DNA of 64,000 nucleotides from NCBI RefSeq assembly GCF_019084045.1, contig NZ_JAHRED010000002.1, positions 248,001 to 312,000 on the forward strand, in the 5' to 3' direction. This document shows positions 1 through 9,599 of this stretch, one piece after another (the stretch's first letter is position 1; every line of letters begins with the position of its first letter). Under the pieces are notes generated by a model. The model saw only the letters and a list, made by a program, of their open reading frames with translations, was not told where the DNA came from and did no database searches. Made by a program: the position numbers and the translations under genes. Source of the stretch: Paeniglutamicibacter quisquiliarum. GTDB lineage: Bacteria; Actinomycetota; Actinomycetes; Actinomycetales; Micrococcaceae.

Positions 1-68
1 GTGATGTGCGACGCAGTGGGGCTATCCCGGCCCTAATCGGAGCGCGGGTACATGGCAGGATGGAGTAC

Positions 69-1271
69 ATGTTGCGTTGGTTGACGGCGGGCGAATCACA
101 CGGCCCCGCATTGGTTGGAATTATCGAGGGACTGCCCGCGGGCATTGCCATCTCTTCACAGGATGTGCGCGATGCCCTCGCACGCCGGCGCCTGGGCTAC
201 GGCCGCGGTGCGCGGATGAAGTTCGAGCAGGACCAGGTGTCCTTCATGGGCGGGGTGCGCCACGGGATCACCCAGGGCGGCCCGGTGGCCATCGAGGTGG
301 GAAACACCGAGTGGCCCAAATGGGAAAAGGTCATGAACCCCGACGCGGTGGACCCCGAGGAACTGGCCTCGATGGCGCGCAACGCGCCGCTGACCCGCCC
401 GCGCCCCGGACACGCCGACTTCACCGGCATGCAGAAGTACGGCTTCGACGACGCCCGCCCGGTCCTGGAGCGCGCCTCGGCCCGCGAGACCGCCGCCCGC
501 GTGGCGCTGGGCTCGGTGGCGGCGAACTTCCTGGCCCAGCTGGGCGTCGAGCTGGTCTCCCACACCGTCTCGGTCGGCACCGTCGCCTCCCCGGAGAATT
601 CGCCGCTGCCGCGCGCGGCCGACGTGCGCGCGCTGGACGCCGATCCGCTGCGCTGCTTTGACGCGGACACCTCCGAGGCCATGGTCGCCGAGGTCGACGC
701 CGCCCACAAGGAGGGGGAGACCCTCGGCGGCATCGTCGAGGTGCTGGCCTACAACCTGCCCCCGGGCCTGGGCTCCTACGTGCACTGGGACCGCCGCCTC
801 GACGCGCGCCTTGCCGGTGCCCTCATGGGCATCCAGGCGATCAAGGGCGTGGAGGTCGGCGACGGCTTCCTGACCGCCTCGCGCCGCGGATCCGCCGCCC
901 ACGACGAGATCGTGCGCGGCGAGGACGGGGTCATCGACCGCTCGGGCAACAAGGCCGGCGGCATCGAGGGCGGCATGAGCATCGGGGACGTGCTGCGCGT
1001 GCGTGCGGCCATGAAGCCGATCGCCACCGTCCCGCGCGCCCTGCGCACCATCGACACCGCCACCGGCGAGGCGACCACCGCGCACCACCAGCGCTCGGAT
1101 GTCTGTGCGGTCCCGGCCGCCGGCGTGGTCGCCGAGGCCATGGTCGCCCTGGTGCTGGCCCAGGCCATGCTGGAGAAGTTCGGCGGCGACTCGCTCGGCG
1201 AGGTCAAGCGGAACCTGGAGAACTACCTTTCGGCCATCCCCGGGAACCTGGGGTCGGTCCGCCTTCCATGA
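69..1271 (+). CDS. aroC: Chorismate synthase
   Basis: Last step of the shikimate pathway, converting 5-enolpyruvylshikimate-3-phosphate to chorismate with reduced FMN. The 400-residue protein opens [11 protein letters not shown] and carries RPGHAD and SARETAAR, all signature segments of the family. The ATG at 69 is chosen because it has GGATGGAG just upstream and gives the usual N-terminus; an open frame continues upstream but is not family-like. The stop overlaps the aroK start as ATGA, so the two are translationally coupled and form the first aromatic-amino-acid unit here, with aroB following after a gap. Confidence 0.97.
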   Translation: MLRWLTAGESHGPALVGIIEGLPAGIAISSQDVRDALARRRLGYGRGARMKFEQDQVSFMGGVRHGITQGGPVAIEVGNTEWPKWEKVMNPDAVDPEELASMARNAPLTRPRPGHADFTGMQKYGFDDARPVLERASARETAARVALGSVAANFLAQLGVELVSHTVSVGTVASPENSPLPRAADVRALDADPLRCFDADTSEAMVAEVDAAHKEGETLGGIVEVLAYNLPPGLGSYVHWDRRLDARLAGALMGIQAIKGVEVGDGFLTASRRGSAAHDEIVRGEDGVIDRSGNKAGGIEGGMSIGDVLRVRAAMKPIATVPRALRTIDTATGEATTAHHQRSDVCAVPAAGVVAEAMVALVLAQAMLEKFGGDSLGEVKRNLENYLSAIPGNLGSVRLP

Positions 1272-1810
1272 GCACCCCGATCTTCCTGATCGGGCCGATG
1301 GCCAGCGGCAAGAGCGCCGTCGGCGCGCTCCTGGCGCGCCTGCTGGGCACGACCCTGATCGACACCGATGCGATCGTTGTCGCGGCCAACGGCCCGATCC
1401 CGGACATCTTTGCCGCCCACGGCGAGGAAGGTTTCCGCCGCTTCGAGGCCCGCGCGCTGGCCGAGGCCGTGCGCCCGGCTCCCGGGAACGATCCCGGGGC
1501 GTCCCCTGCCGCCCCGGCGGTCGTGGCCACCGGGGGAGGTGCGGTGCTTTCGGCAGCAAACCGCGAGGTCATCGCCTCCGGATTCAGCGTCTACCTGCTC
1601 ACAGACGCCGCCACCGTCGCCCCGCGCATCGGGGGCGACACGACCCGGCCGCTGCTCGGCGGCACGCCGATGGAATCGTGGTGCCGCATCTTTTCCGAGC
1701 GCAGCGGGCTCTACGAGGCGACCGCGACGTTGACCATCGACACACGGGGGCTGACGGCGGAGGAAATTGCCGAGTCAATCCTCACTGCCTACCGTGATGC
1801 CGGACACTGA
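1268..1810 (+). CDS. aroK: Shikimate kinase
   Basis: Phosphorylates shikimate at the 3-hydroxyl with ATP. The protein has 180 residues. The P-loop reads [11 protein letters not shown] near residue 9, DTDAIV supplies the substrate-binding aspartate, and TGGGAV lies near residue 85; these are the three landmarks of the family. The length is normal for actinobacterial AroK. The ATG overlaps the aroC stop by four bases. An acidic, proline-rich insert around residues 70-80 precedes the TGGGAV segment and is longer than in E. coli AroK. Confidence 0.96.
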   Translation: MSTPIFLIGPMASGKSAVGALLARLLGTTLIDTDAIVVAANGPIPDIFAAHGEEGFRRFEARALAEAVRPAPGNDPGASPAAPAVVATGGGAVLSAANREVIASGFSVYLLTDAATVAPRIGGDTTRPLLGGTPMESWCRIFSERSGLYEATATLTIDTRGLTAEEIAESILTAYRDAGH

Positions 1811-1836
1811 AACACCATCTGGGAGGCCGAAACACG

Positions 1837-1874
1837 TAGGCTTAAGTTCGGCGAGGGGCGCATTGGCGCGCCCC
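1837..1874 (+). promoter_or_regulatory. Possible aroB promoter and leader hairpin
   Basis: A -10-like TAGGCT at 1837-1842 is followed by a short stem-loop, GGGGCGC at 1855-1861 pairing with GCGCCCC at 1868-1874. Any transcript starting near 1849 would carry a leader of about 155 bases before aroB. No family of leader RNA is recognised. This suggests aroB is expressed apart from aroCK, although read-through remains possible. Confidence 0.3.
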
Positions 1875-2003
1875 GAGCATGGCTAGAAGTCACCGGCGAA
1901 GACCGGTTGGCGCGTTTTCACTCACGCACCGAGGACCCACTGCAACACCGCGCAAGCGGGTTTCGGCCCCGGCGCGCTACGCAGCACTTTGGAGGATCCA
2001 ACG

Positions 2004-3095
2004 ATGAACCCAGCACCCACGACGATTCAGGTCACCGGCTCGGCTCCCGCCGAGAACTACGAGGTGATCGTGGGCAACGGCCTGCTGGGCCGCCTTCCCG
2101 GCCTGCTGGGCGAGCGCGTCAAGAAGGTGCTCATCATCCACCCCCGCGCCCTGCGCGCCACCGGCGACATCGTCAAGGACGACCTTGAGGCCGCCGGCTA
2201 CACCGCGCTGAGCGCCGAGATCCCCGACGCCGAGGAAGGCAAGCACATCGAGGTCGCCTCCTTCTGCTGGCAGGTGCTGGGCAAGAACGACTTCACCCGC
2301 TCCGACGCCATCGTGGCGGTGGGCGGCGGCGCCGTCACCGACCTGGCCGGCTTCGTCGCAGCGACGTGGCTGCGCGGCACCAAGGTCATCCACATCCCCA
2401 CCTCCCTGCTGGGCATGGTCGATGCCGCCGTCGGCGGCAAGACCGGGATCAACACCGCCGAGGGCAAGAACCTTGTCGGCGCCTTCTTCCCGCCGGCAGG
2501 GGTGCTGGTGGACCTGGACACGCTTTCCACGCTCCCCAAGAACGAACTGGTCACCGGCCTGGCAGAGGTCGTGAAGTGCGGTTTCATCGCCGACGAGCGC
2601 ATCCTCGAGCTCATCGAAGAGGACCCGGCCGACGCGACCGACGCCACCTCCCCGCGCCTGCGCGAACTCATCGAGCGCGCCATCGCGGTCAAGGCCAAGG
2701 TCGTCTCCAACGACCTGCGCGAATCCGGGGAGCGCGAGTTCCTGAACTACGGGCACACCCTGGCCCACGCCATCGAGCTGGCCGAACGCTACTCGATGCG
2801 CCACGGCGCCGCGGTGTCCATCGGCATGGCCTTCGCCGCGGAGCTGGGCCGCAGCGTCGGGCGCACCTCCGACGAGGTCGCGGACCGCCACCTTTCCATC
2901 CTCAAGACCCTGGGCCTGCCCACCACCTACCGCGGGGACCGCTGGCAGACCCTGCTCGACGGCATGCGCCGGGACAAGAAGACCCGCGGGGACCTGTTGC
3001 GCTTCGTGGTGCTCGACGGCATCGGGCGGCCCCGCATGCTCGACGTGCCCGACACCTCCCTCTTGTTCGCCGCCTACCAGGAGATCGCAGAATGA
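2004..3095 (+). CDS. aroB: 3-dehydroquinate synthase
   Basis: Second step of the shikimate pathway: closes DAHP to 3-dehydroquinate using NAD+ and a divalent metal. The 363-residue protein has GGGAVTDLAGFVAATW (dinucleotide binding) near residue 100 and NYGHTLAHAIE near residue 250, which holds metal-ligand histidines. The ATG at 2004 is preferred because GGAGG sits at 1991-1995; an upstream in-frame ATG has no such site. The stop overlaps the next gene as ATGA. Confidence 0.97.
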   Translation: MNPAPTTIQVTGSAPAENYEVIVGNGLLGRLPGLLGERVKKVLIIHPRALRATGDIVKDDLEAAGYTALSAEIPDAEEGKHIEVASFCWQVLGKNDFTRSDAIVAVGGGAVTDLAGFVAATWLRGTKVIHIPTSLLGMVDAAVGGKTGINTAEGKNLVGAFFPPAGVLVDLDTLSTLPKNELVTGLAEVVKCGFIADERILELIEEDPADATDATSPRLRELIERAIAVKAKVVSNDLRESGEREFLNYGHTLAHAIELAERYSMRHGAAVSIGMAFAAELGRSVGRTSDEVADRHLSILKTLGLPTTYRGDRWQTLLDGMRRDKKTRGDLLRFVVLDGIGRPRMLDVPDTSLLFAAYQEIAE

Positions 3096-3745
3096 GCACC
3101 GCCACGCACCTGACGCACACCGAGGCCCTGTTGCAGGTGCCGGCCGGCGGCCTGGCCAGCGCCCCGCGGCAGAACATCGAGTCCGGGATCCCCGGGGTGC
3201 GGCTGAACCCCACCCTGATGCGCCACGAGATCTCCGACGCCGAACTGGCCGAGGAGACCCTGCGCACCGGCGACCCCAGCTCCCAGGTGGTGGTGCTGCT
3301 GGCCAAGGGCGAGCTGCGCGCGGCCAGCGAGCTGGTCGCCGAGACCCGCTTCATCGACCCGCAGAACTTCGCGATGCGCGTGCTTGACACCTCGCTGACC
3401 CGCGCCGCGGGGGACGCACCTCGGGCCATCAACCGGCTGCGCGCCCTGCTGACCGAGTTCAAGGACACCGAGCACGAGGCCATCCTGCAACAGCACCTGG
3501 GCTTCGCCTACGTGGAGAGCGGGGACCTGCTGGCCGCGGCCAACCGCTTCCGCAAGGCCCTTGACCTGCGCACCGCCGCGGACGCCGACGCCCACCTGGT
3601 CGAGTCCTCGCGCGCCTGCCTGGAATCGGTGCTGGAGCACACCGCGACCGGGACGGCCGACGCCCCGCATCCGGCGGCCGTGAACGCGGCGGCGCAGCAC
3701 CCGGCCACCGCGCCGATCGAGCTGCAGCACCCCGCGGGCGGCTGA
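3092..3745 (+). CDS. TPR-like hypothetical protein downstream of aroB
   Basis: A 217-residue soluble protein with no catalytic motif seen. Its central part (about residues 60-180) is helical, with the alternation typical of tetratricopeptide repeats, for example LQQHLGFAYVESGDLLAAA followed by FRKALDLR. The tail is rich in Ala, Pro and His. It overlaps aroB by four bases, so it is probably co-translated with it. A TPR-type protein after aroB is, as far as I know, common in Arthrobacter relatives; its function is unknown to me. A scaffold or interaction role is only an inference from the repeat type. Confidence 0.8.
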   Translation: MSTATHLTHTEALLQVPAGGLASAPRQNIESGIPGVRLNPTLMRHEISDAELAEETLRTGDPSSQVVVLLAKGELRAASELVAETRFIDPQNFAMRVLDTSLTRAAGDAPRAINRLRALLTEFKDTEHEAILQQHLGFAYVESGDLLAAANRFRKALDLRTAADADAHLVESSRACLESVLEHTATGTADAPHPAAVNAAAQHPATAPIELQHPAGG

Positions 3746-3925
3746 CGCGCGAGGCGTCCGGCAGATCACCATCGCGGGGAAACCCGCAGTGCGCACACGT
3801 GCGCTAAACTTAGTCTTGGATTTTTGACAACACGCCTGAGGGAGGCCGCCCACGCGGCGGCCTCCGTCCGCCGGCGCCTCGTGCGCATCGCGGGCCCCCG
3901 GCGACATACGGAAGAAGAGTAGATC

Positions 3926-4486
3926 GTGGCATCAACCACCGACATCAAGAACGGACAGGTCCTCAAGATCGAGGGCCAGCTCTGGACCATCATTGACTTC
4001 CAGCACGTGAAGCCGGGCAAGGGCGGCGCCTTCGTGCGCACCAAGATGCGCAACGTGCTCACCGGCAAGGTCGTCGACAAGACGTACAACGCCGGCGCCA
4101 AGATCGAGACCGCCACCGTTGACCGCCGCGACTACCAGTACCTGTACCAGGACGGCGAAGACTTCGTGTTCATGGACCTGAGCGACTACGACCAGATCAC
4201 CGTTCCGGGCACCGTCGTGGGCGACCAGGCCGGCTACATGCTCGAAAGCCAGAACGCCACCATCGCCATGCACGAGGGCTCGCCGCTGTACATCGAGCTG
4301 CCGGCCTCCGTGGTGCTGGAAATCACCTACACCGAGCCGGGCCTGCAGGGCGACCGCTCCTCCGCCGGCACCAAGCCCGCCACGCTGGAAACCGGCGTGG
4401 AGATCCAGGTGCCGCTGTTCGTCGAGCAGAACACCAAGGTCAAGGTCGACACCCGCACCGGCGATTACCTGGGGCGTGTCTCCTAG
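3926..4486 (+). CDS. efp: Elongation factor P
   Basis: Binds between the P and E sites of the ribosome and relieves stalling at polyproline. The 186-residue length is standard, with the KOW-like N-terminal domain and two OB domains. The loop reads [11 protein letters not shown] near residue 30, so the tip residue is the family lysine. The start is GTG at 3926, preceded by GAAGAAGAG. The stop shares one base with the nusB GTG start (TAGTG), a tight efp-nusB pair common in actinobacteria. Confidence 0.97.
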   Translation: MASTTDIKNGQVLKIEGQLWTIIDFQHVKPGKGGAFVRTKMRNVLTGKVVDKTYNAGAKIETATVDRRDYQYLYQDGEDFVFMDLSDYDQITVPGTVVGDQAGYMLESQNATIAMHEGSPLYIELPASVVLEITYTEPGLQGDRSSAGTKPATLETGVEIQVPLFVEQNTKVKVDTRTGDYLGRVS

Positions 4487-4896
4487 TGAGCGCACGCGCC
4501 AAGGCCCGCCGCCGGGCACTTGACATCCTTTTTGAAGCCGAACAACGCGATGTCTCGCCCCTGGCGGCCATGCGTTTGCGCCGTGAAGCCACGGACATCA
4601 CCATCAACGAGTACACCGTCACCCTCATCGAGGGCGTCATGGGCGAGCTGGACCGGATCGACGAGATCCTCTCCTCCTACTCCAAGGGCTGGACCCTGGA
4701 GCGCATGCCCGCCGTGGACCGCACCGCACTGCGGATCGGCACCTGGGAGTTGTTGTACAACGACGACGTCCCGGACGGCGTTGCCGTGGCCGAGGCCGTC
4801 GCCCTGGTCCGCGAGCTGTCCACCGACGAGTCCCCGGAGTTCGTCAACGGGCTGCTCGGACGCGTCCAGCAGATGAAGCCGACGCTGCTGGCCTAG
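4486..4896 (+). CDS. nusB: Transcription antitermination factor NusB
   Basis: A 136-residue all-helical RNA-binding protein that acts with NusE (S10) at boxA during rRNA transcription. It begins SARAKARRRALDILFEAEQRD, the usual NusB opening, and has NGLLGRV near the end. The GTG start overlaps the last base of the efp stop. A strong GC hairpin lies about 25 bases past its stop. Confidence 0.95.
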   Translation: MSARAKARRRALDILFEAEQRDVSPLAAMRLRREATDITINEYTVTLIEGVMGELDRIDEILSSYSKGWTLERMPAVDRTALRIGTWELLYNDDVPDGVAVAEAVALVRELSTDESPEFVNGLLGRVQQMKPTLLA

Positions 4897-4919
4897 CAGC
4901 GCCGCTTCCCTTCACCGCC

Positions 4920-4959
4920 GGCCGGCGGGGTCCCCGATCACCCGGGCTCCCCGCCGGCC
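4920..4959 (+). terminator. Stem-loop after nusB
   Basis: GGCCGGCGGGG at 4920-4930 pairs perfectly with CCCCGCCGGCC at 4949-4959. No T run follows, as is usual for actinobacterial terminators. Confidence 0.55.
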
Positions 4960-5137
4960 GCGGTGCGTTAACGGACCGGGCGCCGGGTGCCCGCGGCCCC
5001 GGCGGGGGACCGTCGGCGTGGGCGGACCCCGTGCGGGGTGAAATGTGCCACACTGTGTGCTTGGGCCACGGAAACCGGCAGCTGCTTGGTTCTGTTCCCG
5101 GAATCACTCGCGTTCGCCACGATCTGAGGAGAAACCG

Positions 5138-6535
5138 TTGAATTGGCTTGACCGCTCCCGCTCCCTGGCCCCTCCGGGCTTCAACCGCTGGCTGATCCCC
5201 CCTGCCGCGCTGGCGGTGCACCTGTGCATCGGCCAGGCCTACGCGACCAGCGTCTACAAGTCCGCGCTCATTGGGCACTTCGAGGTCTCGCAAACCGCCA
5301 TCGGGGTGATCTTCTCCATCGCCATCGTGATGCTGGGCCTCTCCGCGGCCTTCATGGGCACCTGGGTGGAGCGCAGCGGGCCGCGCAAGTCGATGTTTGT
5401 CGCCGCCACCTTCTGGGGCGCGGGATTCCTGGTCGGCGCCGCCGGGATCTTCACCGGCCAGCTGTGGCTGCTCTACCTGGGCTACGGCTTCATCGGCGGC
5501 ATCGGGCTGGGCATCGGCTACATCTCCCCGGTCTCCACGCTGATGAAGTGGTTCCCGGACCGCCCGGGCATGGCCACGGGCATGGCGATCATGGGCTTCG
5601 GCGGCGGGGCGCTGATCGCCTCCCCGATGTCCACCGCGCTGCTCAAGGCCTTCGACGGGTTCGACCCGCTCACCGACGGCGCCGACTGGATCGCCTCGGG
5701 CGCCTCGGTCGGCAAGCTCTTCCTCACCCTGGGCGTGGTCTACTTCCTGGTGATGATGTACGGGGTGGCCAACATCCGCGTCCCGGCACCTGGCTGGAAG
5801 CCCCGCGGCTGGGACGAGACGAAGACCAGGTCCTCCGCCATGGTCACCACCGCCCACGTCTCGGCGGCCAACGCCATCAAGACGCGCAGCTTCTGGCTGC
5901 TCTGGGCCGCGCTGTTCCTCAATGTCACCGCCGGAATCGGCATCCTGGAGCAGGCCTCGCCGATGATCCAGGACTTCTTCCGCGGCGCCGACGGGAACTC
6001 CGCGGTCAACGCCGCGGTGGCCGCCGGCTTCGTGGGCATGCTCTCCATCGGCAACATGGCCGGGCGCTTTGTCTGGTCAAGCACCTCGGACGTGATCGGG
6101 CGCAAGCGGATCTACATGGTCTACCTGGGCATCGGCGCGCTGTTCTACGTGGTGCTGGCCTTCCTGGGCGGCGGCTCGATGCTGCTCTTCGTGGCCATGG
6201 CCGTGGTGATCATCAGCTTCTACGGAGGATCCTTCGCCACCGCGCCGGCCTACCTCAAGGACCTGTTCGGCACCTTCCAGGTCGGCGCGATCCACGGCCG
6301 ACTGCTCACCGCCTGGTCCGCGGCCGGCATCGCCGGGCCGCTGATCGTCAACGGGCTGCTGGACGCCCAGGGCAAGCCCGGCACGATGGTCGCGGGCAAC
6401 TACCTGCCGGTGCTGCTGACGATGGTGGTGCTGCTGGTCATCGGCTTCGTCGCCACCACCATGATCAGGCCCGTTGACGCACGATTCCACGAGCCGGAGG
6501 AAGAACTTGCCTCCGCCACCCCGAAGGGACACTAG
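5138..6535 (+). CDS. OFA-family MFS transporter
   Basis: A 465-residue, 12-helix major facilitator protein. The opening (RWLIPPAALAVHLCIGQAYA), the loop at about residues 70-90 (ERSGPRKS), the FPDRPGMATGMAIMGFGGGA segment and the SDVIGRKR loop are typical of the oxalate:formate antiporter (OFA) branch, which exchanges small carboxylates. The substrate cannot be read from sequence. The TTG at 5138 is chosen because GAGGAGAAA lies 5-13 bases upstream and the reading gives the family N-terminus; the open frame further upstream looks non-coding. It is followed directly by a 50-residue membrane protein. Confidence 0.88.
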   Translation: MNWLDRSRSLAPPGFNRWLIPPAALAVHLCIGQAYATSVYKSALIGHFEVSQTAIGVIFSIAIVMLGLSAAFMGTWVERSGPRKSMFVAATFWGAGFLVGAAGIFTGQLWLLYLGYGFIGGIGLGIGYISPVSTLMKWFPDRPGMATGMAIMGFGGGALIASPMSTALLKAFDGFDPLTDGADWIASGASVGKLFLTLGVVYFLVMMYGVANIRVPAPGWKPRGWDETKTRSSAMVTTAHVSAANAIKTRSFWLLWAALFLNVTAGIGILEQASPMIQDFFRGADGNSAVNAAVAAGFVGMLSIGNMAGRFVWSSTSDVIGRKRIYMVYLGIGALFYVVLAFLGGGSMLLFVAMAVVIISFYGGSFATAPAYLKDLFGTFQVGAIHGRLLTAWSAAGIAGPLIVNGLLDAQGKPGTMVAGNYLPVLLTMVVLLVIGFVATTMIRPVDARFHEPEEELASATPKGH

Positions 6536-6688
6536 ATGCGCGCGCAACAGCCCGAATCGGGCGGCACAACGGACGTACCGGTGAACCCGGCCGTGGGCAG
6601 GCTGGTCTTTGGCTGGCTGCTGGTCGGCGCGCCGCTGGCCTACGGGGTCATCACCACCCTGTCCCGCGTGGGCCAGCTCTTCCAGTAG
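6536..6688 (+). CDS. Small membrane partner of the MFS transporter
   Basis: A 50-residue ORF whose ATG directly abuts the transporter stop codon (TAGATG). It has a short polar N-terminus (MRAQQPESGGTTDVPVNPAV) and then a single hydrophobic segment, about residues 23-40, with a GAPLAYGV core. It resembles proteins annotated as MFS transporter small subunit beside OFA-type transporters in actinobacteria and bacilli. A role as accessory subunit is inferred from position. It is easily missed by gene finders. Confidence 0.72.
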   Translation: MRAQQPESGGTTDVPVNPAVGRLVFGWLLVGAPLAYGVITTLSRVGQLFQ

Positions 6689-6736
6689 CCGGACCGCGTC
6701 GCGGACCCCGGGCGGGCCCGGGACGCGGGCCTGCGG

Positions 6737-7906
6737 CTAGAGCCCGGTGAGCAGCTGTGCCCGCTGCCGGTGCGACTGGTGCAGCAGCGCGGCCTCCCGG
6801 GCCACATCGGCCCCGGTTCCGTGGCCCGCGACGATGCGCTGGCGCACCGCGGCAAGGTTCATGGCGGTCGTGGTGAACTGCTTCATCTGCCGCCCGCGGC
6901 CGATGCCGGCGGCCCAGCGCCGGGCGCGGCGCCGCCCGGCCCGCGTGGCGAACATCGCCACCTCCGCGTCGGTGAACCAGCCGGCCCCCCGGTAGTCGGC
7001 CAGGCGCTGCTCGGCGAGCCTCCGCTCGCCGCGCTGCAGCAGGATCACGGCGATGACCGCGGCGATGAACAGTGGCACCTGCAGCAGGAAGTAGAAGCTC
7101 AGGAAGTCGTTGAAGAAGATGCCCACCCCGCCGTTCCACAAAAAGTGCCCGACAATCGCCGGGACCAGGCCCAGCCCGAGGTAGATCGGCCAGCGCCCGC
7201 GCCTGCCCGCGGCGGCGCACAGCCCCAGCGCAAAACCCGTCCATGCGGTGAACATCACGTGCGCGAAGGGGGAGAAGAGCCCGCGCAGCACGAAGACGGT
7301 CGCCAGTTCGCCCGGCGCCCCCGGATCGGCGTAGCTGGACCCGAAGTAGAGGATGTTCTCGGTGAACGCGAAGCCGGCGCCGACGATGCCGCCGTAGACG
7401 ATCCCGTCGATGGGCCCGTCGAAGTGGGCGCGGTTGATCCAGAAGACCAGCAGCACACCGGCGCCCTTGGCCAGCTCCTCCACGATCGGCGCCTGCACGA
7501 CGGCGCCGAAGAGGTCCATCTCCAGCCCGCCGGCCGGATCGAAGAACAGCTCCATGAACACGTCGCCGACCAGCAGCGACCCGGCGACCGAGGCGCCGGC
7601 GCCCCAGAGCAGGCCCAGCGCCAGCAGGGCGCGCGGCTCCGGGTCCCAACGGTCCACCCAGCGCAGCCCCAGCAGGCACAGCGCCAGCGGGACCATGGCC
7701 AGGGCGCCGAGCCACAGCACCGTGCCGGAGCCGAAGACCCCGGAGAGGAACCACGCGACCCCCAGCAGCACCGCGGTGCAGAGCACCAGTGCCAGGGTCA
7801 CGATGCCGCCCGTGCGGGAGGCCGGGCCCGGGGCCGCACCACCGGTCCACGGGTCCAGCGGTGCGGTGTTCGGGGAGGGCTGCGGGGGCTGTGAGGTAAC
7901 GCGCAT
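6737..7906 (-). CDS. PrsW-family intramembrane metalloprotease
   Basis: A 389-residue multi-pass membrane protein. PIVEELAKG (Glu143-Glu144) and [10 protein letters not shown] (Glu183) are the conserved acidic motifs of PrsW/DUF2324 proteases, and a conserved histidine lies in [11 protein letters not shown]. In Bacillus PrsW cleaves the anti-sigma factor RsiW; the target here is unknown. The C-terminal 110 residues are basic and probably cytosolic. The gene is divergent from pyrR. A TAGGAT -10 box (plus-strand 7914-7919) ends seven bases before the ATG, so the mRNA may be leaderless. Confidence 0.88.
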   Translation of the reverse strand: MRVTSQPPQPSPNTAPLDPWTGGAAPGPASRTGGIVTLALVLCTAVLLGVAWFLSGVFGSGTVLWLGALAMVPLALCLLGLRWVDRWDPEPRALLALGLLWGAGASVAGSLLVGDVFMELFFDPAGGLEMDLFGAVVQAPIVEELAKGAGVLLVFWINRAHFDGPIDGIVYGGIVGAGFAFTENILYFGSSYADPGAPGELATVFVLRGLFSPFAHVMFTAWTGFALGLCAAAGRRGRWPIYLGLGLVPAIVGHFLWNGGVGIFFNDFLSFYFLLQVPLFIAAVIAVILLQRGERRLAEQRLADYRGAGWFTDAEVAMFATRAGRRRARRWAAGIGRGRQMKQFTTTAMNLAAVRQRIVAGHGTGADVAREAALLHQSHRQRAQLLTGL

Positions 7907-7938
7907 GTCTCAAATCCTACGTGGCGGACGCCCTGTGC

Positions 7939-7996
7939 TAATTTTGATGGAGCAAGCAACCTTTAAATTCCGTCCAGTGAGGCGGGGAAGGAGGCC
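7939..7996 (+). promoter_or_regulatory. PyrR-binding leader overlapping the pyrR ribosome site
   Basis: A -10-like TAATTT at 7939-7944 is followed by AACCTTTAAATTCCGTCCAG and then TGAGGCGGGGAAGGAGG. This matches the PyrR RNA-binding loop known from pyr leaders (CCUUUAA, then GUCCAGNGAGGC). The motif runs into the Shine-Dalgarno GGGAAGGAGG at 7985-7994 and no terminator follows, so UMP-bound PyrR would block translation rather than cause attenuation, as described for mycobacteria. Confidence 0.8.
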
Positions 7997-8000
7997 GCAC

Positions 8001-8591
8001 ATGAGCAACGAGCAGAACCATGCCCGTGCCACAGCGCCCGTCAGTGCCCGGATTGTCCTCTCCAGCGAAGACATCGACCGCGTCATCACCCGCATCGCCC
8101 ACGAAATCATCGAGGCGAACAAGGGAACGGCGGACCTGGTGCTCCTGGGCATCCCCTCCCGCGGCTTCCCCCTGGCCCAGCGCCTCGCGCAGCGCATCGC
8201 CGCCACCGAACCCGGACTTGACGCCGCCGCAATCACCGGACAGCTCGACGTGACGATGTACCGCGACGACCTGCGCCACTCCACCACCCGCACCCCGGTG
8301 CCCACCCGCCTTCCGGCCGGCGGCATCGACGGCAAGGTCGTGGTGCTGGTCGATGACGTGCTGTACTCCGGGCGCACCATCCGCGCCGCCCTGGACGCCA
8401 TTGCCGACCTGGGCCGCCCGCGCATCGTCCGCCTTGCAGTCCTGGTCGACCGCGGCCACCGCGAACTTCCCATCCGCGCCGACCACGTCGGCAAGAACCT
8501 TCCCACCGCCACCACCGAAAAGGTGCGCGTGCACCTTTCCGAGGTCGACGGGGAAAACAACAACGAGGTCGTCATCGAGGCCCACGCATGA
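8001..8591 (+). CDS. pyrR: Bifunctional pyr regulator / uracil phosphoribosyltransferase
   Basis: A 196-residue PRPP-binding protein; [19 protein letters not shown] near residue 113 is the PRPP loop. It binds pyr mRNA when UMP is plentiful and also has uracil phosphoribosyltransferase activity. The ATG at 8001 follows the GGAGG site; the open frame to the left is on the far side of the promoter and is not coding. First gene of the de novo pyrimidine operon; its stop overlaps pyrB (ATGA). Confidence 0.96.
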   Translation: MSNEQNHARATAPVSARIVLSSEDIDRVITRIAHEIIEANKGTADLVLLGIPSRGFPLAQRLAQRIAATEPGLDAAAITGQLDVTMYRDDLRHSTTRTPVPTRLPAGGIDGKVVVLVDDVLYSGRTIRAALDAIADLGRPRIVRLAVLVDRGHRELPIRADHVGKNLPTATTEKVRVHLSEVDGENNNEVVIEAHA

Positions 8592-9568
8592 AACACCTGC
8601 TCTCCACCGTTGACCTCTCGCGCGCCGACGCGATCCGGATCCTTGACATCGCCGAGGAAATGGCGGCCGTGGGCACCCGCGAGGTCAAGAAGCTTCCGGC
8701 GCTGCGCGGCCGCACCGTGGTCAACCTCTTCTTCGAGGACTCCACCCGCACCCGCATCTCCTTCGAGGCCGCGGCCAAGCGGCTGAGCGCCGACGTGATC
8801 AACTTCTCCGCCAAGGGCTCCTCGGTCTCCAAGGGCGAGTCGCTCAAGGACACCGCGCAGACCCTGCAGGCCATCGGGGCGGACGCGGTGGTCATCCGTC
8901 ACGGCGCCTCCGGGGCCCCGGCACGCCTGGCCGCCACCGACTGGATCGACGCGCCGGTGGTCAACGCCGGGGACGGCACCCACGAACATCCCACCCAGGC
9001 GTTGCTTGACGCGTTCACGCTGCGCGCCCACTGGTCCAGGGTCCGCGGGGAGGCCTCGCTCGGGGCCGACCTTTCCGGCATGAAGGTCGCCATCGTCGGG
9101 GACATCCTGCACTCGCGGGTCGCCCGCTCCAACCTCTGGCTGCTGCGCACCCTGGGCGCCGAGGTCACCATGGTGGCCCCGCCGACCCTGCTGCCGCATG
9201 GCTCGTCCGCCTGGCCCTGCACCATCAGCTACGACCTGGATGCCACGCTGGCCACCGGCGTCGACGCGGTGATGATGCTCCGCGTGCAGGGCGAGCGGAT
9301 GCACGATTCCTTCTTCCCCAACACCCGCGAGTACTCGCGGCTCTGGGGATTCGACGACGCCCGGCTGGCGGCGCTGGACGCGCAGCCCGGGACCGAGACC
9401 ATCATCATGCACCCGGGCCCGATGAACCGCGGCCTGGAAATCTCCTCGGCCGCCGCCGACTCGCCCCGCTCCACCGTGCTGGCCCAGGTGGCCAACGGCG
9501 TCGCGGTGCGCATGGCCGTGCTCTACCTACTGCTATCGGGGGACCAGCAGCGTCCCGCCGGCCTCTAA
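8588..9568 (+). CDS. pyrB: Aspartate carbamoyltransferase catalytic subunit
   Basis: Forms N-carbamoyl-aspartate from carbamoyl phosphate and aspartate. 326 residues. The carbamoyl-phosphate loop [11 protein letters not shown] is near residue 50 and the [10 protein letters not shown] motif near residue 137. No pyrI regulatory subunit lies in the operon, as expected for actinobacteria, where PyrB acts with or beside PyrC. Four-base overlap with pyrR. Confidence 0.97.
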   Translation: MKHLLSTVDLSRADAIRILDIAEEMAAVGTREVKKLPALRGRTVVNLFFEDSTRTRISFEAAAKRLSADVINFSAKGSSVSKGESLKDTAQTLQAIGADAVVIRHGASGAPARLAATDWIDAPVVNAGDGTHEHPTQALLDAFTLRAHWSRVRGEASLGADLSGMKVAIVGDILHSRVARSNLWLLRTLGAEVTMVAPPTLLPHGSSAWPCTISYDLDATLATGVDAVMMLRVQGERMHDSFFPNTREYSRLWGFDDARLAALDAQPGTETIIMHPGPMNRGLEISSAAADSPRSTVLAQVANGVAVRMAVLYLLLSGDQQRPAGL

Positions 9569-9599
9569 AGAACTTGTCAAGAAACGGGAGCCAATCCTC

